A stretch of DNA of 64,000 bases, from NCBI RefSeq assembly GCF_000024345.1, contig NC_013729.1, forward strand, positions 5,456,001-5,520,000, read 5' to 3'. This DNA comes from Kribbella flavida DSM 17836 (GTDB lineage Bacteria > Actinomycetota > Actinomycetes > Propionibacteriales > Kribbellaceae). The notes under the pieces are model-generated. The model worked only from the letters and a program-made list of their open reading frames with translations. It searched no databases and had not been told where the DNA came from. The position numbers and the translations under genes were made by a program. Within the stretch, counting starts at the first letter, position 1. Every line of letters begins with the position of its first letter. This document shows, piece by piece, positions 17,375-26,361 of the stretch.

Positions 17375-18655
17375 CTAGCCGGACAGTTGCTTGAGACGCC
17401 GCTTCAAGTAGGCCTGCTCGGGCGCGGTCTTCACCAGTTCCAGCGCGGCTCGGTAGGCGGCCGCGGCTTCCGTCGTACGGCCTAGCCTGCGCAGGAAGTC
17501 GGCACGGGTCGCCGGGACGAGGTAGTAGCCGTCGAGGCCCTGCAGCTGGTCCAGCAACTTCAGCCCGACTGCAGGTCCGTCCGCCATGCCGATCGCCACG
17601 GTCCGGTTGAGCTGCACGACCGGCGTCTGCTTCAGCTGCCCGTACAGCGCGGCGATCTGCGGCCAGTCGGTCTCAGCCGCGGTCGGGGCAGTCGCATGGC
17701 AGGCTGCGATCGCCGCCTGAATCTGGTACGGCCCAGGACGTCTGCGGCGGAGCGCGGCCTCCAGTACTTCGGTGCCCTCGGTGACTTCGTCCAGCCGCCA
17801 GCGGCTGCGGTCCTGGTCCTCCAGGGTGACCAGCTCGCCGCGCTGGGTCCGGGTGTCCCGCCGGGCGTTGTGGAGCAGCATGAGCGCCAGCAGGCCGGCT
17901 GCCTCTGGCTCGTCCGGCATCAGCCGCACCAGCAGGCGTGACAGCCTGATCGCCTCGTTCGCCAGCCCGCTGCGGACCAGGTCAGCGCCCGCAGTCGCGG
18001 AGTACCCCTCGTTGAAGAGCAGGTAGAGCACAGCCAGTACTGCGGGAGTCCGCTCGGGCAGGAGATGGTCCGGTGGAACTCGGTACGGGATGCCCGCGTG
18101 CTTGATCTTCTGCTTGGCCCGGGTGAGCCGCTTCGACATCGCGTCCTCACCGACCAGGAAGGCCCGCGCGATCTCCGCAGTGCTCAGCCCAGCCAGCGTC
18201 CGCAAGGTCAGTGCGACCCGGGTCTCCAGCGCGAGTGCCGGGTGGCAGCAGGTGAACATGAGCCGCAGCAGGTCGTCCTGTACGGCGCTCGGCTCGTCGC
18301 CGGCCGACGCCGGCGTACCGTCCGGTCCTGCGAGACCACCGTCCCGGTCCGTCATCACCGCCACCTCCCGCAGCTTCGCAGCGCCGACCGCCTCGCGCCG
18401 TAACCAGTCGATCGCCCGGCGGCGGGCGGTCGTGGTCAACCACGCACCCGGCCGGTCCGGGATGCCGTCCACGGGCCAGTGCCGCAGCGCCGCCGCGAAC
18501 GCCTCCTGCACGCACTCCTCGGCGACCTCCCAGTCGCCGGTGACCCGGATCAGCGTCGCCAGCACCTGGCTGCGTTCCTCCCGGAACGCCTGCTCCAGCC
18601 GCTCGGCGACCACCTGCTCGGTCACCGCCGGGCCGCTCACCCCCGCGTCGCTCAC
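17375..18655 (-). CDS. ECF sigma factor, ECF42 type with TPR-like tail
   Basis: Extracytoplasmic-function sigma factor of 426 aa, GTG start. Region 2 is near residues 20-90 (VQEAFAAALRHWPVDGIPDRPGAWL), region 4 near 125-190 (LRTLAGLSTAEIARAFLVGEDAMSKRLTRAK). The remaining about 230 residues form a helical, TPR-like C-terminal domain (NEGYSA...; LYGQLKQTPVVQLNRTVAI; FLRRLGRTTEAAAAYRAALEL) characteristic of the ECF42 group. That group lacks an anti-sigma factor and is encoded beside DGPF/YCII proteins, exactly as here. In ECF42 the C-terminal domain is needed for activity. The TGTCGA-type target promoter reported for the group was not found upstream of the neighbour. Confidence 0.9.
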   Translation of the reverse strand: MSDAGVSGPAVTEQVVAERLEQAFREERSQVLATLIRVTGDWEVAEECVQEAFAAALRHWPVDGIPDRPGAWLTTTARRRAIDWLRREAVGAAKLREVAVMTDRDGGLAGPDGTPASAGDEPSAVQDDLLRLMFTCCHPALALETRVALTLRTLAGLSTAEIARAFLVGEDAMSKRLTRAKQKIKHAGIPYRVPPDHLLPERTPAVLAVLYLLFNEGYSATAGADLVRSGLANEAIRLSRLLVRLMPDEPEAAGLLALMLLHNARRDTRTQRGELVTLEDQDRSRWRLDEVTEGTEVLEAALRRRRPGPYQIQAAIAACHATAPTAAETDWPQIAALYGQLKQTPVVQLNRTVAIGMADGPAVGLKLLDQLQGLDGYYLVPATRADFLRRLGRTTEAAAAYRAALELVKTAPEQAYLKRRLKQLSG

Positions 18656-18674
18656 GGCGTCCCCGCCGGTGCGC

Positions 18675-19019
18675 TCACAGCCCGGCAGCCTCGGGCGGAC
18701 CGGCCAGCAGTGGACGAATCTCGATCGTGCCGTACGCCGCCGCCGGGTGCTTGGCCGCGATCTCGATCGCCTCGTCCAGGTCGGCGCAGTCGATCAGCAC
18801 GAAGCCGCCGATCTGCTCCTTCGTCTCCGCGAACGGCCCGTCGGTCAGCAGCAGCTCGTCGTCCCGCACCCGCACCGTCGTCGCCTCCCGCGGCGGCCGC
18901 AACCCGGCGCCACCCTCGACCACGCCGCGCGCCTGCATCTCCTCCGACCAGCCACCACACCCGTCCAGCGCGTGCGCCTCGGCGCTCTCGTCACCACAAA
19001 TCATCAGCAGGTACTTCAT
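18675..19019 (-). CDS. YCII/DGPF-domain protein, partner of the ECF42 sigma factor
   Basis: A 114-aa YCII-related (DGPF) protein starting MKYLLMICGDE. The family motif is LTDGPFAETKEQIGGF at about 58-73. These ferredoxin-fold proteins accompany ECF42 sigma factors; they are often the sigma target and have been linked to stress responses, but their chemistry is unknown. It is 19 nt upstream of the sigma-factor start on the same strand, so the pair is an operon. Confidence 0.92.
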   Translation of the reverse strand: MKYLLMICGDESAEAHALDGCGGWSEEMQARGVVEGGAGLRPPREATTVRVRDDELLLTDGPFAETKEQIGGFVLIDCADLDEAIEIAAKHPAAAYGTIEIRPLLAGPPEAAGL

Positions 19020-19178
19020 GCCCGACTCCTCTCTCCACTCCCCCGACGAACGGCGAGCGCCCCGACGGACACCACCACCGTACGAGTTGGTGACGGTTCC
19101 CGGGGGTGCTCGGACCGCAGGGCTTGCAGGCCTAGACTTCCCAGTGGTGGCTTTCGCCGGCGTCCGTGGGAGGACCGC

Positions 19179-20675
19179 ATGCCCGACCGTACCCAGACCA
19201 TCGCCTATCCGGCGCCTGGTTCGCGACCTGCGCGGCGAGGGCCGGAGCCGCTGGCGCCGCATGTGATCGTGCTGTTCGGGGCGACCGGTGACCTGGCCAA
19301 GCGCAAGTTGCTGCCCGGACTGGCCTACCTGCAGCAGTCCCGGTTCGCGCCCGACGTCCGGGTGATCGGGACGGCGACCGAGGATCTCAGCACCGAGGAG
19401 TTCCGGGCCCGGGCCCGGGTCGCCGTCGACACCTACGGGACGCACAAGATCACCGAGGAGGAGTGGAGCCAGTTCGCCGAGCGGCTCGAGTACGTGCCGC
19501 GCGACGCCGGTCCGGCGGGGCTGGCCGAGGCGGTGCACAAGGCCGAGGTGCTGCTCGGCCCCGGCACCTGCCGGCTGCACTACCTGTCGGTGCCGCCGAA
19601 AGCGGCCCGGTCGGTGATCGAGATGCTGCGCGACGCCGACCTCGTCGACCGCGCCCGGGTGGTGATGGAGAAGCCGTTCGGCGACGACCTGGCCAGCGCG
19701 GTCGCGCTGAACGACTTCGTGCACGAGACGTTCGACGAGCAGCAGATCTTCCGGATCGACCACTTCCTCGGCAAGGAGGCGGCGCAGAACATTCTCGCCT
19801 TCCGGTTCGCCAACGGCCTGTTCGAGCCGATCTGGAACCGCAACTTCATCGACCACGTGCAGATCGACATTCCCGAGTCGCTCGGCCTGGACCAGCGGGC
19901 CACCTTCTACGAGCCGACCGGCGCGTTCAAGGACATGGTCGTCACGCACGTGCTGCAGGTGCTGGCGTTCGTCGCGATGGAGCCGCCGACGGCGCTGGAG
20001 CCGCGGTCCATCTCGGAGGAGAAGAACAAGGTCTTCCGGTCGATGCTGCCGATCCAGCCCCGGCACGTGGTCCGTGGCCAGTACGGCGGCTACCGCAGCG
20101 AGGACGGCGTCGCGCCGGACTCCGACACCGAGACGTTCATCGCGATGAAGGTCGGGATCGACAACTGGCGCTGGGCCGGGGTGCCGTTCTACCTGCGCAC
20201 CGGCAAGCGGATGGCCGAGGGGATGCGGATCATCTCGATCGCCTTCAAGGAGGCGCCGAAGACGATGTTCCCGGCCGGCTCCGGGGTCGGGGCGCAGGGG
20301 CCGGACCACCTGACCTTCGACCTGGCCGACTCGTCGCGGGTGTCGCTGTCGTTCTACGGCAAGCGGCCGGGGCCGGGGTTCCGGCTGGAGAAGCTGTCGA
20401 TGCAGTTCTCCACCCAGGAGACCGAGTCGGCCGCGGACGTGCTGGAGGCGTACGAACGGCTGATCCTGGACGCGATGCGCGGCGACCACACGCTGTTCAC
20501 CACCGCGGAGGGCATCGAGTCGCTCTGGGAGCGGTCGGCGCCGCTGCTGGAGGACCCGCCACCGGTGAAGTCGTACCAGCAGGGCACCTGGGGGCCGAAC
20601 GCGATCCACCAGCTGATTGCCCCGCACGCCTGGCGCCTGCCGTTCGAGCGGGAGTGGCGCGAGCGCAAACCCTGA
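19179..20675 (+). CDS. zwf: Glucose-6-phosphate 1-dehydrogenase
   Basis: Oxidises glucose-6-phosphate to 6-phosphogluconolactone with NADP+, feeding the oxidative pentose-phosphate pathway. The ATG at 19179 has GGGAGG at good spacing; 498 aa. The dinucleotide-binding motif is GATGDLA (34-40), EKPFGDD is at 164-170, and the substrate-binding and catalytic segment RIDHFLGKE is at 192-200. It stands apart from the usual tal-zwf-opcA-pgl cluster of actinobacteria, so it may be a second copy. It is divergent from the DGPF gene and 107 nt upstream of an AhpD-like gene; NADPH supply and peroxide defence may be linked. Confidence 0.96.
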   Translation: MPDRTQTIAYPAPGSRPARRGPEPLAPHVIVLFGATGDLAKRKLLPGLAYLQQSRFAPDVRVIGTATEDLSTEEFRARARVAVDTYGTHKITEEEWSQFAERLEYVPRDAGPAGLAEAVHKAEVLLGPGTCRLHYLSVPPKAARSVIEMLRDADLVDRARVVMEKPFGDDLASAVALNDFVHETFDEQQIFRIDHFLGKEAAQNILAFRFANGLFEPIWNRNFIDHVQIDIPESLGLDQRATFYEPTGAFKDMVVTHVLQVLAFVAMEPPTALEPRSISEEKNKVFRSMLPIQPRHVVRGQYGGYRSEDGVAPDSDTETFIAMKVGIDNWRWAGVPFYLRTGKRMAEGMRIISIAFKEAPKTMFPAGSGVGAQGPDHLTFDLADSSRVSLSFYGKRPGPGFRLEKLSMQFSTQETESAADVLEAYERLILDAMRGDHTLFTTAEGIESLWERSAPLLEDPPPVKSYQQGTWGPNAIHQLIAPHAWRLPFEREWRERKP

Positions 20676-20782
20676 CGTGCGGCATCGATCCGGCGAGACG
20701 TGGATCACAGCGGCTGGTTGTCACGAACGGGCGCCGCGCTTTGTCAGTGCTGTGTAACCCCCAGCACAGCAAGGAGAGCACG

Positions 20783-21256
20783 ATGGACGCCCGTTTGAAC
20801 TTCTTCGGCAACCAGGTCGGCGCCGGTGTCATCAAGTACATCAACTCGGCCGGCAAGGTCGTGCACAACTCGTCTCTGCCGGTCGCGACCCAGGAGCTGG
20901 TGAAACTGCGCGCCAGCCAGATCAACGGGTGCGGCTACTGCGTCGACATGCACAGCAAGGACGCCGCTGCCGCCGGCGAGACGCAGCAACGCCTCAACCT
21001 GGTCGCCGCCTGGCGGGAGGCGACGGTGTTCACCGAGGCCGAGCGCGCTGCTCTGGAGCTCGCCGAGCAGGGCACCCGGATCGCGGACGCGGCCGGCGGC
21101 GTCACCGACGAGGCCTGGGCCAACGCTGCCAAGCACTACGACGAGGAGCAGCTCACCGCCCTAGTGATGACGATCGCCCTCATCAACGCCTACAACCGGG
21201 CGAACGTGCTCATCCAGCAGCCGGCCGGGGACTACGTGCCCGGTCAGTGGGACTGA
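20783..21256 (+). CDS. AhpD-like carboxymuconolactone-decarboxylase-family protein
   Basis: A 157-aa alkylhydroperoxidase-like protein with AAGGAG before the ATG. It has the full relay of peroxidatic AhpD-like proteins: Glu 38, the CGYC pair Cys 50/Cys 53, and His 57 (INGCGYCVDMHSKD). The C-terminal helix DEEQLTALVMTIALINAYNR is also typical. It probably reduces peroxides or serves as a thiol-redox adaptor. Genes of this family are common targets of ECF sigma factors, and an ECF42 gene lies 2 kb away, but no promoter evidence links them. Confidence 0.9.
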   Translation: MDARLNFFGNQVGAGVIKYINSAGKVVHNSSLPVATQELVKLRASQINGCGYCVDMHSKDAAAAGETQQRLNLVAAWREATVFTEAERAALELAEQGTRIADAAGGVTDEAWANAAKHYDEEQLTALVMTIALINAYNRANVLIQQPAGDYVPGQWD

Positions 21257-21269
21257 GCGAGCACCCGTC

Positions 21270-21296
21270 GGCCGGGGATCACCCTGGTCCCCGGCC
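21270..21296. terminator. Bidirectional hairpin between convergent genes
   Basis: GGCCGGGGA (21270-21278) and TCCCCGGCC (21288-21296) pair around a 9-nt loop. The hairpin covers the stop codon of the minus-strand glycosylase gene and lies 14 nt after the AhpD-like stop, so it can terminate both transcripts. Confidence 0.7.
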
Positions 21297-22445
21297 GCTG
21301 CTCCGCCCTCGGTTCAGGTCGCGCAGGTTCGGCTTGCGTGGCCGCTCCGTGGTGAGGGTGAAGGTGGCGCGGCCGAACGGCCGGCCGTTGATCTGCAGTT
21401 CCAGGGCGTGCTCGCCGGGGTAGTAGCGACGGGTGGAGATCGGCTTGAACGAGTGGCGTTTGCCGAGCGTCACCGCCTCCCCGGGCGCCAGCGTCCTGGT
21501 GGTCAGCTTGAAGACCTTCGGCGCGAGCGAGCCGTTGGCCTTCACGTGGTGCACGACGTAGTCGATCGCCAGCCGGACCTCGCCGGCCCCGTCGTTGCGG
21601 GCGTTGAAGCTGAACTCCAGCGACTCCCCCACCGCTACGTCGGCGACCGACAGCGTCGGGCCGTCGACCGAAAGCTGCCCGGGTGGCTCGAAGCCGAGCA
21701 GCGCGAGCGCCGCCGGGTCGCCGGCCTTGATCAGGCTGCGCAGCGCGTGCCGCACGAGCTGTGCCGTCGTCGGTGCCGGATCGGCGAGCCAGCCGGCCGC
21801 GATCTCGACGGCCAGCGCCGGGTCCGACCGGCTGACGTCGTTCAGGTGGTTCGCGACCGAGCGACGGACGTACGGCGAGTCGTCGCGACGCAGCGCCTCC
21901 AGGACCGGTCGGGTGACGCCGGGCCGGGCGAGGATCGCGCGGACCTGCTTGGCCCACGGGAGGCGCGGGCGGGTCCCTTCGCTGGCCAGGCGCCGGACGT
22001 GCTCGTCCGGGTCTTTCGTCCAGCCGGTCACGACCGCCAGGGTCCGGTCCAGGTCGGCCGCCAGGAACGTCCGGACGGCGAACTCGGCCGTCAACCGCGG
22101 CGTCAGCGCCGCCAGCAACTCCAGCCCGGCCTCGAACTGGGGCCCCTCGGTGCCGCTGGTCGCGCGGACGGCGACCGCCTCGGTGACCGGCCAGATCATC
22201 CAGCCGGTGAACTCCGGCTGCGTCAGCGCCGCACGGATCGCCTGCTCCACCGGCGCGTAGCCGGCCGGCAGGTCCGCGAGCAGGGCATCCCTGACCAGCA
22301 ACCCTCGCTCGCTGAAGGACGTCCCTGCCAGCTTGCCCGGCACAGCGGTCAGCGCAGCAAACCGCAGCCCCGGTTCGACCTTGCGCAGCACGGCGCCCAA
22401 GGCAACGACCGAGTCCGTGCTGAGCATCTCTTCGGCGGTCGGCAC
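21279..22445 (-). CDS. AlkC-like DNA alkylation-repair glycosylase with Ig-like tail
   Basis: Predicted DNA glycosylase of the HEAT-like-repeat AlkC/AlkD superfamily, 388 aa, GTG start. Residues 1-265 are helical repeats; the motifs RLASEGTRPRLPWAKQVRAIL and RRSVANHLNDVSRSDPALA are the DNA-contacting helices of the family. Residues about 265-370 form a beta-rich immunoglobulin-like domain (ESLEFSFNARNDGAGEVRLAIDYVVHHVK), as described for AlkC proteins where it helps grip DNA without flipping the base. The C-terminus ends in basic residues (PRKPNLRDLNRGRSSGRG). Likely substrates are N3-methyladenine and N3-methylcytosine. It is divergent from cobF with a 165-bp gap. Confidence 0.85.
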   Translation of the reverse strand: MPTAEEMLSTDSVVALGAVLRKVEPGLRFAALTAVPGKLAGTSFSERGLLVRDALLADLPAGYAPVEQAIRAALTQPEFTGWMIWPVTEAVAVRATSGTEGPQFEAGLELLAALTPRLTAEFAVRTFLAADLDRTLAVVTGWTKDPDEHVRRLASEGTRPRLPWAKQVRAILARPGVTRPVLEALRRDDSPYVRRSVANHLNDVSRSDPALAVEIAAGWLADPAPTTAQLVRHALRSLIKAGDPAALALLGFEPPGQLSVDGPTLSVADVAVGESLEFSFNARNDGAGEVRLAIDYVVHHVKANGSLAPKVFKLTTRTLAPGEAVTLGKRHSFKPISTRRYYPGEHALELQINGRPFGRATFTLTTERPRKPNLRDLNRGRSSGRGPG

Positions 22446-22610
22446 AACGCTCCTTCCCGAGGTGAGCCGGATGGGTCACCGTCAGCTTCCACCTGAGCGG
22501 TCCCCCGACAGGACGACCGAAAGCCCAGGAACCCGAGCGTAGGAGGGACCACCGACACTTTCCGTCGCCCGACACGTCCGCACCCGGCGACGGCCACTAG
22601 GCTCCCGGCC

Positions 22611-23363
22611 ATGGAGATCTTGGTGATCGGGATCGGCGCCGGGGACCCGGACCACCTCACGCTGCAGGCGGTCCGGGCGATCGAGCGGACCGACGTCTTC
22701 TTCGTGCTCGACAAGGGCGAGGTGAAGCAGGACCTGGTCGAGCTGCGGACGGAGATCCTGCGCCGGCACGCGACCGACCCGAAGGTCGTCGTCGGCCGGG
22801 ATCCCGACCGGGACCGGACCAGTACGGCGTACGTGGAGTCGGTGGACGACTGGCGCCGCCGGCGGGCCGACGTCTGCGCGGACCTGATCGGCCGCGAGCT
22901 CGGCGAGGACCAGGTCGGCGCCTTCCTGGTCTGGGGCGACCCGTCGCTGTACGACAGCACGCTGGCGATTCTCGACGATCTCCAGGACCGCACCGACCTG
23001 CGCTTCACGGTCGAGGTCGTTCCCGGCATCAGCAGCGTGTCGGCCCTGGCGGCCAAGCACCGCATCGGGCTGAACCAGGTCGGCAAGCCGATCCAGGTCA
23101 CCACCGGCCGGCGGCTCGCGCAGAGCTGGCCCGACGGTGTCGACGACGTCGTCGTGATGCTGGACGCGCAGACCGCGTTCAGCGGGCACACCGACCAGGA
23201 CGCGGACATCTTCTGGGGCGCCTACCTCGGCACACCCGACGAGCTGCTGGTCGCCGGCAAGCTCTCCGAGGTGGCCGCCGAGATCGAGCAGGTCCGGGCC
23301 GAGGCCCGGGAGCGCAAGGGCTGGATCATGGACACCTACCTGCTGCGCCGGAACCACCGATAA
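22611..23363 (+). CDS. cobF: Precorrin-6A synthase (deacetylating)
   Basis: C1-methyltransferase of the aerobic cobalamin pathway; it adds the C-1 methyl group with loss of acetate to give precorrin-6A. 250 aa, ATG start. It has the tetrapyrrole methylase fold: GIGAGDPDHLTLQA at the N-terminus, VWGDPSLYDSTLAIL and VEVVPGISSVSALAA with the SAM-binding loops. CobF is exclusive to the oxygen-dependent route. The rest of the cob genes (cobGHIJ) resume 1.2 kb downstream after a chitinase gene. Confidence 0.92.
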   Translation: MEILVIGIGAGDPDHLTLQAVRAIERTDVFFVLDKGEVKQDLVELRTEILRRHATDPKVVVGRDPDRDRTSTAYVESVDDWRRRRADVCADLIGRELGEDQVGAFLVWGDPSLYDSTLAILDDLQDRTDLRFTVEVVPGISSVSALAAKHRIGLNQVGKPIQVTTGRRLAQSWPDGVDDVVVMLDAQTAFSGHTDQDADIFWGAYLGTPDELLVAGKLSEVAAEIEQVRAEARERKGWIMDTYLLRRNHR

Positions 23364-23507
23364 AAAGTAAGATCCTTTCGAAAACTTCCCGCTCTGCTCT
23401 TTCCTCGTCCCAGCGGTCGTTCTAACCTGGCCGGACCATTTGTCCCACCGCCCCCATGGCCGTGCCCCGCCCCCCACCGGCACGGTCGAGGACAGAGGAG
23501 TTCGAGC

Positions 23508-24413
23508 ATGAGAATGCCCCGTTTCGTCCGCACGCTGCCGGTGCTGGCCGCGCTCGGAGCCGCGCTGTCGATGCTGCTCAGCGCCCCCGCCAACGCCCGC
23601 GAACAAGCTCCCTCCGCAGCCCAGGCCTGTACGGCGGCCAACTGGGTCGCCGGCACCTGGTACCCGGCCGGCACCGTCGTCCGGTACAACGGCCTGTACT
23701 ACGTCGCCGAGCACGACAACCCGGGCTACGACCCGACCATCAGCACCTGGTACTGGGAGCCGACGACCTGCGACGGCGGCACTCCGCAGCCCGGCGCCTT
23801 CCCGGTGAGCGAGTCGCAGTTCAACCAGATGTTCCCGAACCGGAACTCCTTCTACACCTACTCCGGTCTGGTCGCCGCGCTGAGCGCCTACCCGGGCTTC
23901 GCCGCCACCGGTGACGACACCACCAGGAAGCGCGAGGCCGCCGCGTTCCTGGCGAACGTGAACCACGAGACCGGTGGGCTGGTCCACATCAAGGAGATCA
24001 ACGAGGCGAACTACCCGCACTACTGCGACTGGAGCCAGTCCTACGGCTGCCCGGCCGGCCAGGCGGCATACTACGGCCGCGGCCCGATCCAGCTGAGCTG
24101 GAACTTCAACTACAAGGCCGCCGGCGACGCGCTCGGCCTCAACCTGCTCGGCAATCCCTGGCAGGTCGAGCAGAACTCCGCCATCGCCTGGAAGACCGGC
24201 CTCTGGTACTGGAACACCCAGACCGGCCCCGGCACGATGACCCCGCACAACGCGATGGTCAACGGCGCCGGCTTCGGCGAGACCATCCGCAGCATCAACG
24301 GCTCGCTGGAGTGCAACGGAGGCAACCCCGGCCAGGTCCAGAGCCGCGTCGCCGCCTACCAGCGCTTCACCCAACTGCTCGGCGTCACCCCCGGCAACAA
24401 CCTGTATTGCTAG
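23508..24413 (+). CDS. Secreted GH19 chitinase with chitin-binding module
   Basis: Exported chitinase of 301 aa, start ATG after GAGGAG. Signal peptide residues 1-30 end at ANA. A CBM5/12-type chitin-binding module covers about 41-88 (WVAGTWYPAGTVVRYNGLYY and W-Y-W). After a short linker the GH19 domain begins near 97. Its catalytic acid is Glu 154 in NHETGG, and YYGRGPIQLSWNFNY is the second family signature. GH19 enzymes invert chitin glycosidic bonds, degrading fungal or insect chitin outside the cell. It sits between cobF and cobG on the same strand with a hairpin after it, so it looks like an intruder in the cob locus. Confidence 0.95.
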   Translation: MRMPRFVRTLPVLAALGAALSMLLSAPANAREQAPSAAQACTAANWVAGTWYPAGTVVRYNGLYYVAEHDNPGYDPTISTWYWEPTTCDGGTPQPGAFPVSESQFNQMFPNRNSFYTYSGLVAALSAYPGFAATGDDTTRKREAAAFLANVNHETGGLVHIKEINEANYPHYCDWSQSYGCPAGQAAYYGRGPIQLSWNFNYKAAGDALGLNLLGNPWQVEQNSAIAWKTGLWYWNTQTGPGTMTPHNAMVNGAGFGETIRSINGSLECNGGNPGQVQSRVAAYQRFTQLLGVTPGNNLYC

Positions 24414-24424
24414 CAGCCCGGCAG

Positions 24425-24461
24425 CAGCAGCCGTGCCGACCACTCACCGGCACGGCTGCTG
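24425..24461 (+). terminator. Terminator after chitinase
   Basis: A perfect 14-bp stem, CAGCAGCCGTGCCG (24425-24438) and its complement (24448-24461), encloses a 9-nt loop 12 nt after the chitinase stop. It should isolate chitinase transcription from cobG. Confidence 0.8.
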
Positions 24462-24538
24462 GTCCGTGCGCCGTGCTGGACGGCGCCGACAGCCGTGACA
24501 CAGAACACAGGGGGTGGGCGGCACGTAGCATCACGGCT

Positions 24539-25729
24539 GTGCGCAGTGCTGAGAGGAGCCAACCGGACCGTTGTCCGGGGGTGCTCGCCGTTCACCAGGC
24601 GGCCGATGGCGGTCTGGCGCGGGTGCGGCTGCCCGGCGGGATGCTGACGGCTGCGCAGCTCCGGGTGCTGGCGGTGGCGTCGGCTGAGCTCGGTGACGGC
24701 AATCTCGAACTGACCTCCCGCGGCAACCTGCAGATCCGCGCGCTGCGGCCAGGGGCGCCGAAGGAGCTCTCCGACCGCCTGTACGCCGCCGGCCTGCTGC
24801 CTTCGATCACGCACGAGCGCGTCCGCAACATCCTGGCCTCGCCACTGTCCGGCCTCGACACCAGCAGCCTGTACGACGTACTGCCGCTGGCCGTCGCCCT
24901 GGACCAGCAGCTGTGCGGGACTCCGCGTCTGGCTGAGCTTCCCGGCCGCTTCCTGTTCGCCCTGGACGACGGCCGCGGCGACCTCGCCACCAGCGGTGCC
25001 GACGTCGCCGTCCGTATGCTTGCGGCCGATCAGGCAGCCCTCGTCCTCGCCGGTACCGACACCGGAGTACGCGTTGCTCCAGCGGATGCACCGAGCACGA
25101 TGCTGCGAGCCGCCGAGGCCTTCCTGGACGAACGAGAAGCCCAGCACTCCTCCGCCTGGCGCCTCGCCGAACTGGAGAACGGCGCCGACGCAGTGCTCGC
25201 CCAGCTGCGGGCGGCCCTGCAGCACTCGCCGGCTTCTCCCTCCTCCAGCTTGCCCACCGGGAAGGCGGTGCAGGTGGGGACGCGGCTTTCTGGGAACGGG
25301 CTGGTCGTCGGCGTGCCGTTGGGCAGCCTCTCGCCGGCGCAGGCGGCGGCCCTGATGGAGGCTGAGGAGTTGCGGGTGACGCCGTGGCGGTCGGTGGTGA
25401 TGGTCGGCGCCAAGACACCGGCAGCGCTGGTCGAGGCCCGGCTGACGCAGGCCGGGTTGGTGGTGGATCCCGAGTCGCCGTGGAACCGGGTGACCGCTTG
25501 TGCGGGGCGGCCGGGCTGCGGCAAGGCGTTGGCGGACGTGCGGGCGGACGCCCGCCGGGTGACGGCGATGATGCCGGCCCGGCACCGGCCGGTGCACTGG
25601 TCCGGTTGTGAGCGGCGGTGCGGGCAGCCCACGGGAGACTTCGTGGACGTGCTCGCGGTGGCCGACGGGTACTCGGTCGACGGCTCCCCCGCCGCGACCG
25701 CCGAGCAGAGTGTGATGAGGATGCGGTGA
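24539..25729 (+). CDS. cobG: Precorrin-3B synthase
   Basis: Iron-sulfur monooxygenase that hydroxylates precorrin-3A and forms the gamma-lactone, enabling ring contraction by CobJ. GTG start at 24539 yields 396 aa and retains the family opening DRCPGVLAVHQAADGGLARV. It is related to nitrite/sulfite reductases: two half-repeats, and the [4Fe-4S] ligands are in ACAGRPGCGKA and WSGCERRCGQP near residues 320-360. CobG marks the aerobic pathway. It overlaps cobH by 4 nt (GTGA). Confidence 0.93.
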   Translation: MRSAERSQPDRCPGVLAVHQAADGGLARVRLPGGMLTAAQLRVLAVASAELGDGNLELTSRGNLQIRALRPGAPKELSDRLYAAGLLPSITHERVRNILASPLSGLDTSSLYDVLPLAVALDQQLCGTPRLAELPGRFLFALDDGRGDLATSGADVAVRMLAADQAALVLAGTDTGVRVAPADAPSTMLRAAEAFLDEREAQHSSAWRLAELENGADAVLAQLRAALQHSPASPSSSLPTGKAVQVGTRLSGNGLVVGVPLGSLSPAQAAALMEAEELRVTPWRSVVMVGAKTPAALVEARLTQAGLVVDPESPWNRVTACAGRPGCGKALADVRADARRVTAMMPARHRPVHWSGCERRCGQPTGDFVDVLAVADGYSVDGSPAATAEQSVMRMR

Positions 25730-26361
25730 GCAGCAAGTACGAGTACGTGACCGACGGAGCGGAGATCTACCGGCGGTCGTTCGCGACGATCCGGGCCGAG
25801 GCCGCGCTCGACGGTCTGCCCGCGGACGTCGCGCAGGTCGCCGTCCGGATGATCCACGCCTGCGGCATGACCGATCTCGTCGCCGACCTGGCCTGGTCCC
25901 CGAACGTCGTCAAGGCGGCGCGGGAGGCCTTGCGCAACGGCGCACCGGTGCTCTGCGACGCCGCGATGGTGGCCGCAGGCATCACTCGGCGCCGGCTGCC
26001 CGCGGACAACGAGATCGTCTGCACGCTGAGCGATCCGTCCGTCCCCGCGCTCGCCGCGACGCTGCGGACCACCCGCAGCGCCGCCGCGCTCGAGCTGTGG
26101 CTCGACCGGCTCGAGGGCTCGGTAGTTGCTGTTGGCAACGCTCCGACCGCGCTGTTCCGCCTGCTGGAGCTGATCGCCGCCGGTGCCCCGAAGCCCGCCG
26201 CGGTGCTCGGTGTCCCGGTCGGTTTCATCGGCGCCGCCGAGTCCAAGGACGCGCTCGCGGCCAACGACCTCGGCCTGGAGTACCTGGTCGTCCGCGGCCG
26301 CCGGGGTGGCAGCGCGATCACCGCCGCCGCCGTCAACGCGATCGCGAGCGAGGACGAGTGA
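25726..26361 (+). CDS. cobH: Precorrin-8X methylmutase
   Basis: Moves a methyl group from C-11 to C-12 of precorrin-8X to give hydrogenobyrinate. 211 aa, GTG start overlapping the cobG stop. The catalytic histidine is His 44 in RMIHACGMTD; other family motifs are DAAMVAAGI, VGNAPTALF and GVPVGFIGAAESK. It overlaps cobIJ by GTGA, so the three genes are translationally coupled. Confidence 0.95.
   Translation: MSSKYEYVTDGAEIYRRSFATIRAEAALDGLPADVAQVAVRMIHACGMTDLVADLAWSPNVVKAAREALRNGAPVLCDAAMVAAGITRRRLPADNEIVCTLSDPSVPALAATLRTTRSAAALELWLDRLEGSVVAVGNAPTALFRLLELIAAGAPKPAAVLGVPVGFIGAAESKDALAANDLGLEYLVVRGRRGGSAITAAAVNAIASEDE

Noticed and set aside
20741..20758. TTGTCAGTG followed by TAACCC, resembling the PafBC-dependent RecA-NDp promoter motif upstream of the AhpD-like gene
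   Set aside because: The spacing to the TA-rich box is 5 nt instead of 8, and no TAnnnT hexamer is found at the right distance, so it is probably a chance match.
24414..24538. Possible cobalamin riboswitch before cobG
   Set aside because: The gap contains only a terminator hairpin after the chitinase and no recognisable B12-box; the same holds for the region before cobF.
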